A stretch of 64,000 bases of DNA from contig NC_053039.3 of assembly GCF_002575655.3 (NCBI RefSeq), forward strand, positions 46,439,290 to 46,503,289, in the 5' to 3' direction. Numbering within the stretch: the first letter of the stretch is position 1; every line of letters starts with the position of its first letter. Under the pieces are notes generated by a model that searched no databases, was not told the DNA's origin, and saw only the letters and a list, made by a program, of their open reading frames with translations. This DNA comes from Aegilops tauschii subsp. strangulata. Its lineage: Eukaryota > Streptophyta > Magnoliopsida > Poales > Poaceae. Below are positions 56,009 to 64,000 of this stretch, piece by piece. Made by a program: the position numbers and the translations under genes.

Positions 56009-56790
56009 CTATTTGCTGTCGAAGGTGGAGCTTATGGTGAAAGCCCCTCCCGTGCCATCCTCCCTGACGGACACCCTCTTGGTCTCTGGCGGTGCAGCTC
56101 TGGATTTCTTGCTCTTGCCGGTAGAGCTCTCGGGCACGTCCTCAATGGTAGCACAACACTCCAAAGAGGTGCGCTTGCCGGAGTGGGTGCGAGAGGTCTT
56201 GCCAGTCTTCTTCTTCCCTCCTGGGGCTTCAACGGCAGGAGCAAGTGCCTTGGCGGCAGCTGCTACAACTGCTTCTCGATAGAGTTGGTTAGCGCAGATC
56301 ACCGCGTCCTTCTTGTTAGAGGGGACGGTGATGATGGTCAATGGCCCAGGCATCTTCAGCATATTGTAGGCGTAGTGCGACGCCGCCATGAACTTGGCTA
56401 GTGCCGGGCAGCCGAGGATCCCGTTGTAGGGCAAGGGGATCTCGGCCACATCGAAGACGATCCTCTTCGTCCTGTAGTTCAACTCACCTCCAAACGTCAT
56501 GGGCAATGTGACCTTCCCCTTCGGCTGGCTCCTTCCCGGATTGACCCCTTGAAACGTACCCATTTCCTCGAGGTCTCCATCAGGAATTTACAGCCTTTTG
56601 ATCACGATGGGCGAGATCAAGTTCAGGCTGGCCCCGCCGTCAACCAGCATCTTGTTCACCTTGAGGTTGCGTATCATTGGCAAGACCAACAACGGCAAAC
56701 ACCCAACCGTAGTTGTGCGGTCAGGGTGGTCCTCGGCGTCAAAGATGAGGGGCGTGCTAGACCACTTCAGTGGCTTCTGAGCGTCGAACG
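56009..56790 (-). pseudogene. Gypsy aspartic protease region
   Basis: Minus strand: NKMLVDGGASLNLISP (active-site D-G-G, Asp codon at 56639-56641; DSG/DTG is more usual but DGG is common in Tat-type elements as I recall), then MTFGGELNYRTKRIVFDV and PYNGILGCPALAKFMA, a typical retropepsin end. A short stretch 55874-56008 between protease and RT has no recognised domain. The frame changes near 56563-56588. Confidence 0.75.
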
Positions 56791-58171
56791 ATGGCTCTAC
56801 TACTGTAATTTCACGCGCCCACTGCTTGAGCTGGCGGTGAGAAGTGTGCAGCGAGGCACCACCATCGACGCACATGGCCTCCGTAGCCTTCTGAAACTCT
56901 TGCTCGCCGGACTCGTCGTCCTCGTCATGATCATCGTCTTCCTTCTTCTTGTCGCGGCCCCGAGCGGGCCTCTCTTGCTGGTTATCCTTGCAGCGGCGGC
57001 CTCCTTGCTCGCCATGCTTCTTGCCGGATCCTTCGGCATCATCCTGACCCTTCTCCTTGTCCTGCCTCTCATATTCGGCCTTTTGCTTTTCGGCAAGCAG
57101 CTCGACCTGTCGGTAGTTCTGGAGGTCGTGGCCCTTGGTGCAGTGGATATTGCAATACTGCTTGTCGGAGCCTCCTGGGTTTTGGCGGCCGCCAAGGCCC
57201 GGCAAGCGGCGCACCCGGCAATCTCCTTGCCGGGGTCGTCTGCCTTGGCCTTCTTGGCGGGGCCGGTGTCGTCGGATCCCTTGACGGCAAGCACGGTCTT
57301 GCCCTTGCGTTTCCTGTTGCGACGCCGGCCCTTCTTCGTCGGGGCGGCGGTGTCTTCATCAGTAGAGTCGATTTCCACACCGTCGTCCTCGCCGGGGTAC
57401 TTGCTTCCCTCTTCAGCCCGGGCGCACCTATCGGCCAGAACATAAAGTTCGGCCACATCCTTAACCTTGTTCATCGCCAGCTCTTCGCGCATCTTGCAGT
57501 TGCACACGTTCTGATGGAACGCGCTAATCACGGCGGCAGGATGAACATCAGGGATGTTGTAGTGTACCTGGCTGAATCTCTGGATGTACTTGCGCAGGTT
57601 TCCCCCTTCCTTCTGGGGAATGATATGCAAATCACTGGCCTGGCCATGAGCTTGGTGGCCTCCAGTGAAGGCACCAACGAACTCATGGCACAGATCCGAC
57701 CAAGAAGAAATGGAATCCGCCGACAAGTGCATCAACCAAGACATGACATTGGGCTTCAGTGCCAACGGGAAGTAATTGGCAAGCACCTTGTCGTCGCGAG
57801 CTCCAGCAGCTTGCATCGCGATGGTGTAGATGCTGAGGAACTCTGACGGATGGGTCTTGCCATTGTACTTCTCGCCGACGTCGGGCTTGAACGTGCGGTG
57901 GGACGGCCACTGGAACTGCCGCAGCTCATGGGTAAAGGCTGGGCGACCCACCTCATAAGGTAGGCCGCCGGAGCACCCTAGGGCTGGGTGGTCCATAGCG
58001 GGACCCGCCTGCTTATCCGACTGGTGGCGTGTATCGCGCCGGCGCTCGATAGTGGTTCGAGCGTCTTCATGAGATTGTTCTCGAAGAACATGATGCTGGT
58101 CGCGGTGGGTCCGTGGGTCGGACGATGCTATGGAAATGCTATCACATGCGTCGCCACGACGGACCGGCACC
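56791..58171 (-). pseudogene. Gypsy gag, N-terminus cut by chromovirus insertion
   Basis: The gag frame enters from the chromovirus boundary at 58171 (QVPVRRGDACDSISI) with no ATG of its own, so the real start was upstream. The capsid core has HPSEFLSIYTIAMQAAG, ANYFPLALKPNVMSWLMHL and LRKYIQRFSQVHYNIPDV, typical of Tat/RIRE2 retrotrans_gag. A basic stretch (GRRRNRKRKGK) follows, and a degenerate zinc knuckle CNIHCTKGHDLQNYRQ (near 57154, last Cys changed to Tyr) appears in the adjacent frame, so a frameshift separates capsid from nucleocapsid. Confidence 0.8.
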
Positions 58172-59464
58172 TGTGACACCCAAAATTTTATTTGGCTTTT
58201 TCAAACTTTTATTTGATTTGAGGGAGGTTATTTAAATTTTTCTTCTAAAGAACTCTCCCTCTCAAAAAATTTCTGTTATGCCAAGTGTTTTGTTTGGATT
58301 CACCCAAGACTTGATTTTTGGTCTTGGAGGTTTTCCCATCTTATTTGGACTCAAAACCAAATGCTTTTCATTTGGGAAATTTCTTTTGAAAAAGCTTTTA
58401 AATAGCCCTATGGCATTTGGAGTGATCTTTTTCCCCTTTCAAATATCTTCTCATGCCATGACATGAGTGGAAACCACCCCCATAAGCCATTCCCCATCTT
58501 TGTGCCAAGTTATACTTAAAATCCAGCAAGTTGAACCTCTCCATATATTTGTTTCCATTTAATTCTTATCAAAAATAATTTCTGCCTTCTATTTTGATCC
58601 TTGGAGGTTTTCAAAGGAACTACCATTTCTACTTTGAGTTTTGCCTCCAAACCTTTTTCCCTGGCTAGTCCTTAGAGCCCTCAACCAAGATCCATGAAGA
58701 TCCACTGGTCTCCAGTTCAAATATTTCAAATTGTACTTGCTGCAAGTTTGGACCTTATTTGCCAAATTTGATGAAATTCATTTGAATTCTTCTCCTAAAA
58801 ATCTGAGAAAATTCAATCAGCCTCTAGGTGCATTGAGAGGTCACCTCACCAAGTCCCAGCTCCAGAACTTTTTTTCTTCATGCCAAATCATTTCGTCGAG
58901 CACTTGATGGGCACTGTTGCTGTCATGTTCAGAAAATTCAGTTAACAGTTTCAGAGCTGCTGTCGTTTTCTTCAGAGCTCGTTGTCGATCTCGCCAGTAG
59001 CCGCGGTGGCGCCTTGCTCCCTGTCCCCTCCTTCTTATCCCTGCGCCGCACGATCGCCTGGAAGCTTGCGGGCGTTGGCGACGAGCAGGAGGAGGTGCGC
59101 CACCCCGTGAGCGACGGCAGCGGCGGCTTTGCGGCCGCCAGAGAGAGGCGCAGCGTAGACGGCGCCGTCCAGCGCCGCCCAAGCCACCGGAGGCCGCCGC
59201 GTGGCCACCCACTCCCCCGTGCGTGCTACCATCCTTCGTCGTGAACTGGTAGGCGCGGAGCGCGCTCTCTGCCGCCACCGTGCCCGTACGGCCGCCCCGT
59301 CGAGGATTGGCGCATTACGCCTTGCCCGATCGAGGTTTAGCGGTGGAACGGCACCAGTGAACCGCCCTGATGCTGCCTGGCCACCTAAACCCACTGCCCA
59401 ACCACTGCCTCGCCGTAATCGCTCGCCGGAGCTATCCCGTTCACGGCCACCCCCTCGGATCGCC

Positions 59465-59473
59465 TATAAATAG
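59465..59473 (+). promoter_or_regulatory. TATA box in the chromovirus LTR
   Basis: TATAAATAG in GCC context, followed by GAGGCCCCGAGCTCG. If transcription starts about 30 bp downstream, R plus U5 would be about 2.9 kb and the transcribed leader before the first ORF about 3.1 kb. Confidence 0.65.
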
Positions 59474-61213
59474 AGGCCCCGAGCTCGAACTCGAACCCAC
59501 ACCACCTCTGCACTCCACCAATACCACGCCAAGCCACTGGAAGAGCCCCGAGGGAGCCTTCTTCCCCAACTCCGGCCGCCTCGACCCGCCACGGGACCCA
59601 GCTCGATTCGCTCCCGTGCGTGCACCCCTACCCCTCAGCTCTTGCCAGTAGCCTTCTAGTGCATCCACTCTGCTGACCCGCGCTTCAATTTGGAGTTTGC
59701 AGCACCCACCGGAGTTCTCCACCATCGCCCGAACCACCGTCCGCCGGAGAAAGTGTCGCCGTCGACGTGGTGCTCTCCGACGGCCAAGTCCACCACCCAT
59801 CGACGCGGAAGAACGCACTGAACCTCTTGGTACCCTCCGATCTCTCTATCTCGCCGCGGTTCGACGCTGGCGACCACCGCAGCCTTCGGGTGCCGGCGAG
59901 CTCCGTTGGCCGTTTTCAAACCTGACGTGTGGACCCCCCCGTCAGCCTCTCTTCCTTTCCCCCTCGAACCGTTTTCTGTTGGCGCCTTCGGGCAAATACG
60001 TTTTCTCTTTGGGCTGGCGCCTTTTACTCCGAACCGTTTTCTGTTTTCTCAGTAAAGTCCCTTGATCTTTTCTGTTTCATGACAGATTAGTCCCTGGAGT
60101 AAAACCCTTATAACTTTTTAATAAAAGACGATTTTTGATTGATTCTTTTTCTGTCAGTCTTACATTTTTGTCTAGTTTTTATAGTATTTATTTGGAAATT
60201 TTTTGGAACAATCTTTATGCACGCGATGATTTTTACGTTAGTATACGTCTTCGCTATACCGTAGGTTCCGGAAGAGGTGACGGAGCCGCGAACTTCGCCG
60301 AGCTAGACTCCGACTTCTCCGAACCAGGCAAGCATGTTTGAACCTTCGATATGATAGGTGTTTTGCATGTTTGCTTGAATGGTTTGTGCATGGCATATGA
60401 GCATCGGTGAGTATCTCGTTGCATGTAAGGCAACTACCCGTGTGTTCCAAAGTTACTGTGATCTCTGATGAGAGATGGCCTAGTCATGTGGTGACATGAA
60501 AGGCAGTAAGGTGGTATTGTTGTAGCATGCCAGCCTTACGACATCCGATAAACTCCAACGTTAACGTGGACTGAGTCACGTTACCGTTCTTCCCCTTCCG
60601 TGCTGCCACATGTTTTCTGCAAAGAATACGGTCTAGTAAGTTGATAACCTCTTTCCGTGTACACACCAAATGGAGGGGCCGGGATGAGGGTTCCATGGCC
60701 CTGGATTAAAGCCAGTCATCCGGTCAGGGGGCATGGGTGTTTCCGGTTGGGACCGAGAGGGGAGCACCCCTTAGAGCGCGCGTATATAAATTTGATCCCA
60801 TGCTATGCGAGGTTGTAGCCTCCCCGTCTCAAAGTTTTTCTTGAACGTTGCCGAGGGTGATTCCTGGCTTCGGAATGTTGAATGGGTGTGTACTGGTTAG
60901 ATGTGTTTCTCCTAAAACACCGTAAACGGAACTAGTCCCTGTGACTACTGAAAACCGTTGGCTGTGGTTGAAGTACAAACTCTGCAGAGTCAAATCCTTC
61001 CGACTCATCGTATCCATGGTCAAGGACCGTGACCAGTATATCCATATCTATGTCAAATCCTCGTGGTACTTCCCCGGTGAACAAGCTCGAGTGGTAAATT
61101 GGTTGAACGTTATTCCTGTGGATGGACTAACCCTGTTGTTTATTTCATACCTGATTATGCCCTTGAAATGATTTAAATACTTGAGCTACCGAGATGTCAA
61201 GTTATGAAATATT

Positions 61214-61730
61214 AGCCCTTTATGTGATGTCACTCAGACGTCCGACTGTGGCGTTCTTGTTATTTTACTTTTGATATAAGCCCTTTATGTGATGTCACTC
61301 AGACGTCCGACTATGGCACTCTTGTTATTTACTTTTGATATAAGCCCTTTATGTGATGTTGCTCAGACGTCCGACTGTGGCACTCTTGTTATTTACTTTG
61401 ATATAAGCCCTTTATGTGATGTCGCTCAGACGTCCGACTGTGGCACTCTTGTTATTTACTTTTGATATAAGCCCTATATGTGATGTCGCTCAGACGTCCG
61501 ACTGTGGCACTCTTGTTATTTACTTTTGATATAAGCCCTTTATGTGATGTCGCTCAGACGTCCGACTGTGGCACCCTTGTTATTTACTTTTGATATAAGC
61601 CCTCTATGTGATGTCGCTCAGACGTCCGACTGTGGGACGTACTATCATTTATATTCTATTATAAGCCCTTTATGTGGTGTCGCCTTGACGCCCGACTGCG
61701 GCATTGTTATTCTCTTTGTATCCTTTCGAG
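61214..61730. repeat. 64-bp minisatellite in the chromovirus LTR, about eight copies
   Basis: Units start AGCCCTTTATGTGATGTC at 61214, 61279, 61343, 61405, 61470, 61534, 61598 and 61664 (spacing 62-66 bp). Each contains GCTCAGACGTCCGACTGTGG and a TGTTATTTACTTTTGATATA spacer. The first seven are very similar; the last is diverged. It lies downstream of the TATA box, hence in transcribed sequence. Confidence 0.93.
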
Positions 61731-62402
61731 GAGTCATTCAGACACTCGATTGGCCCTCAGTATTACTTTGGGATTTCGGGAGGACTACCGCCCGACTTCT
61801 CTTTTATTTCCCATGCATTATTATTTCATTGTCTGAGTGCGCTTGTTAAATCTGTTCATATGCATCATGTTTACATTTGTTATATCTTATGTCTGAACTG
61901 TCTTGCGAGTACTTTCATAGTACTCACCTGGCTTGTTGATTTGGCCAGATATTGATGAAGGCGATCTCATGGACGAAGAGTTTGATAGTGAGTCCGACGC
62001 CTAGAGGAGTCCCAGTCAGTCCCGTGCGATCTTGGATATTGGTCACTTGTATTATATACGCTTCCGCCACCCACAATAAGTATCCTCGAGCCTCACTCCG
62101 ACGCTCGAAGAGCTGTTAGATTCAGGAGTCATATCACCCACTTCGCTGTGATATATCCATCACCGCTTTTATTGCAAGTCAGTAGTTATGCCACCCTATC
62201 CGCCTTTATGTGTAATATCGGCGTGTTTGTAATAAATTATTGAGCAGTCTCCGCTCAACCTTGTATTATATTTAGTACTCCTGGTTTCTCTTCTGTGATC
62301 AAGATATTGTCTACCAGTGAGAAGGAATTCTTCTCTACTGGTCCGTAAAAGGGATCGGTCTCTCAATAAATATTTTTATTGGAAAACCGGTCGTGACAAG
62401 CT

Positions 62403-62416
62403 TGGTATCAGAGCCA
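62403..62416 (+). other. Chromovirus primer-binding site
   Basis: TGGTATCAGAGCCA, four bases after the LTR, is complementary to the 3' end of initiator-Met tRNA, the usual primer. Confidence 0.9.
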
Positions 62417-62563
62417 GGCTGACTGTAGGAAGCCACTAGGTGCGATCGCTAATCGGTTATTAGCGTCTTTAGTGCCTTTTCAGCATTTTGCAAATGTAGC
62501 TATTTTCTGTTGGTCATCATAAATTTATGATTTGACTACTCAGAATTTTTGCCTACTTTGTAG

Positions 62564-63370
62564 ATGGCTGGCAATGACTGCGAGACTCGGGTGTTCACTA
62601 ATGTGCTCGAGGGGTTTGTCAAACTCCTCGTCTCCATCACCAAGCTCGCGATCGGGCCAGCGACTCGTCCGGAGTTCACGCTTTACCAGCACAAGCTCAG
62701 CGACGACGTGTCTATGCACCAGGCCGTGGTGCAATTCAAGGGAGGACGTTCTGCATCTCGCCACTTCCGTGTTGTGGGAAGGGCCATGCCTACGGAGAGG
62801 CATGCCATGCAGATGGCTGCCCGTGAGGCGATAGCTCGCCTTCGGGACATTCTTCCTATGATGAAGACTCGTCGCTACCGCTACCTCCCATGCCATGTGC
62901 CATATACTTGTCACTATGCATTCGCCTGCCATAGGGGAGAGCGAGATGAAGCCGTCGAGATGGTTGTGGAGTATCTCAAAGCTCTGGAGGAATCTTTCGA
63001 CAACCTCGTGGACGATCTTGTGGCTGCCCGCATGGACTTAGTTCGGGGCGGTCCTGCCAGCAGGAAGGAGCTTCTCCACATGGCACCGCCTCTGACATTC
63101 GTCTCGTCCTCAGCATCTTATGCACCGGCCATTTTGGCCACTGCTCGCCGTCTGCCTACCACTGAGGAGTTCGACCGAGTCATCGCTCCTACTCCAGTCA
63201 GAGCTGCACCGCCTGCCGCACCCGCACTGCCGCCTGTCGCACCCGCGCCATCTCCTCAGCGCAGTGCTACGCGCCTGGAGCCTACTAGGGAGGAGGTGGA
63301 GGTTGAGTCTCCTGCACCGCTGGGTCTTACCCTCGGCAAGGGGAAGGACATCTTCACCATCTCCGACTGA
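62564..63370 (+). CDS. Accessory ORF between LTR and gag, possible dsRBD-like protein
   Basis: 268 intact codons start at the first ATG after the leader (GTAGATGGCTGG). Residues about 36-98 have the order of a double-stranded RNA-binding domain: a Pro-x-x-x-x-Tyr start (PEFTLY), an H-x-A-V-V-x-F strand, FRVVGRAM, and a final Ala-rich helix HAMQMAAREAIARLRDIL, where classical dsRBDs have KKxAKxxAAxxAL. The KKxAK lysines are replaced by TERHA, so RNA binding is uncertain. Residues 100-165 contain a Cys/His-containing stretch (YLPCHVPYTCHYAFACH) and a helix. The C-terminal third is Pro/Ala-rich. Standard chromoviruses have only gag-pol. I recall similar reading frames in other wheat repeats but no assigned function. 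Confidence 0.5.
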   Translation: MAGNDCETRVFTNVLEGFVKLLVSITKLAIGPATRPEFTLYQHKLSDDVSMHQAVVQFKGGRSASRHFRVVGRAMPTERHAMQMAAREAIARLRDILPMMKTRRYRYLPCHVPYTCHYAFACHRGERDEAVEMVVEYLKALEESFDNLVDDLVAARMDLVRGGPASRKELLHMAPPLTFVSSSASYAPAILATARRLPTTEEFDRVIAPTPVRAAPPAAPALPPVAPAPSPQRSATRLEPTREEVEVESPAPLGLTLGKGKDIFTISD

Positions 63371-63689
63371 GTGCGCTTAGTAGCCGCGCGTTGTGCCTGC
63401 ATGTGTGTTATGTCTTATGTATGTTAGTTTGTAGTAGTTGTGTGCGCTGCATTCCGGAGGAGTGTACTAGTCTAAATAACATGTCAGGAATGTGTACGCA
63501 CATCCTGAGTGATGTATCGTATGTTTGCGTATCACGTGTAAGATATGTTCTAAGCCGTCCTTCTCCGTGCGAAATCGTTTATGTCTTTGAAAAATCTTGA
63601 GCTCTTTTAAATTTTTGCCTTTGCAAGATTTTCCTTGTGCCACACAGTTCTTCTCATGAGTTTTGCAAAATAATACCCCAGAGTGGAAA
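63371..63689. other. Spacer between accessory ORF and gag
   Basis: T-rich with many TGTGT/ATGT words. No gene is visible. A second promoter or internal ribosome entry cannot be judged from sequence. Confidence 0.4.
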
Positions 63690-64000
63690 ATGTCTCGTCC
63701 GTGGACTCGTTCCATGCCCAATCAACCCGAAGAAGTTTATGGAACACAGACCAGCAACAACTTCACTCAGGGACAATCTAGTCAACAGGACAGCGAAGCA
63801 GCCTTATCTCAAGTATGCCGCCTTTTCGAACAAAGCCAACATCAACACCAAGAAATGATGAATCACGTCTTCAATATGGGGAATCACCGTGAGCCATACC
63901 AACCACACTCCAAGTTGTCTGAACTGCAGAAGACACGCCCTCCAACGTTTGCTCACACTGATAGGCCGCTTGAAGCCGATGATTGGCTTCGTGACATCGA
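63690..64000 (+). CDS. Chromovirus gag, N-terminal part (runs off the window)
   Basis: ATG at 63690 (GGAAAATGTCTCG) opens a frame that is uninterrupted to the window end, 103 codons. It begins MSRPWTRSMPNQPEEVYG, is rich in Gln and His in the middle (FEQSQHQHQEMMNHV), and ends with KTRPPTFAHTDRPLEADDWL, the well-known start of the capsid domain in chromovirus gag. It forms the virus-like particle in the cytoplasm. Codons are intact so far. Confidence 0.85.
   Translation, partial: MSRPWTRSMPNQPEEVYGTQTSNNFTQGQSSQQDSEAALSQVCRLFEQSQHQHQEMMNHVFNMGNHREPYQPHSKLSELQKTRPPTFAHTDRPLEADDWLRDI

Larger units (their letters stand above)
58172..62398 (+). repeat. Chromovirus 5' LTR, 4227 bp
   Basis: Runs from TGTGACACCCAAAATT to CCGGTCGTGACA, with short inverted ends TGTGACA/TGACA-type. 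The first 700 bp are T-rich, 59000-59950 is GC-rich, and the rest is mixed. The 64-bp minisatellite lies at 61214-61730. No complete gene is seen; short open frames on both strands in the GC-rich part look fortuitous. Only one LTR is visible, so its age cannot be estimated here. Confidence 0.85.
58172..64000 (+). mobile_element. Chromovirus-like Gypsy retrotransposon (5' part; runs off the window)
   Basis: A 4.2-kb LTR is followed by a Met-tRNA primer-binding site, an accessory ORF and the start of gag. It is inserted in the Tat Gypsy gag. The 5 bp before it are GCACC. A gag reading RPPTFAHTDRPLEADDWLRDIE-like (split here over 20 residues only in part) and the large LTR fit the Tekay group. 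Pol is outside the window, so lineage is tentative. Confidence 0.75.

Noticed and set aside
56800..58179. A complete gag gene starting at 58179.
   Set aside because: The apparent start codon is GTG and lies inside the chromovirus LTR. The frame is simply open across the insertion border, so this is a truncated gag.
58841..59919. Several overlapping ORFs on both strands in the GC-rich part of the chromovirus LTR, possibly a captured gene.
   Set aside because: No start/stop arrangement or domain stands out, and GC-rich DNA has few stops by chance.
61214..61730. CRISPR-like array.
   Set aside because: Repeats are contiguous 64-bp tandem units without unique spacers, in plant LTR DNA. It is a minisatellite.
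1..64000. Host protein-coding genes, tRNA or rRNA genes.
   Set aside because: Every convincing coding segment belongs to a transposable element, and no cloverleaf-like or rRNA-like sequence was noticed, although a tRNA scan was not possible here.

Overview
The window looks like intergenic DNA from a large grass genome of the wheat/barley tribe (Triticeae). I found no host gene, tRNA or rRNA. Almost every base can be assigned to nested transposable elements: CACTA DNA transposons with TNP2-type and En/Spm-type genes, an Angela/WIS/BARE-like Copia element, a Tat-lineage Gypsy element with a second RNase H, a chromovirus-like Gypsy element with a 4.2 kb LTR, and a Maximus-like Copia remnant. Family names rest on remembered similarity and were not searched.

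The main architecture is a tandem segmental duplication. Unit A (1-24954, its left end outside the window) and unit B (24955-54557) carry the same nested elements in the same order and orientation. Each unit runs: CACTA#1 (TNP2 transposase, then a four-exon second gene, then a terminal inverted repeat); Maximus-like remnant; unclassified repeat; CACTA#2 (one multi-exon En/Spm-type gene on the minus strand); 3' half of the Tat-type Gypsy on the minus strand; Angela-like Copia on the plus strand, inserted in the Gypsy pol. At 24954/24955 the Copia 3' LTR of unit A is cut and joined to the inside of CACTA#1 of unit B. This is the duplication joint. Unit A later lost 3.8 kb of its Copia; unit B lost the CACTA#2 end.

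Right of unit B, the Copia 3' LTR is followed by 107 bp of Copia leader. The 5' half of the Gypsy (RT, protease, gag) then resumes on the minus strand to 58171, where a chromovirus-like Gypsy in plus orientation begins. The window ends inside its gag.

Transposition genes in both units are pseudogenes, and many lesions are private to one unit, so the copies have decayed independently. Three accessory genes stand out: a CACTA gene whose spliced product resembles two tandem B3-like DNA-binding folds; an antisense B3-like ORF with its own TATA box between pol and the 3' LTR of the Tat Gypsy; and an intact 268-residue ORF between the LTR and gag of the chromovirus with a segment resembling a double-stranded RNA-binding domain. 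They suggest that several unrelated elements here carry their own nucleic-acid-binding proteins. These domain calls are by eye and need profile and structure searches.
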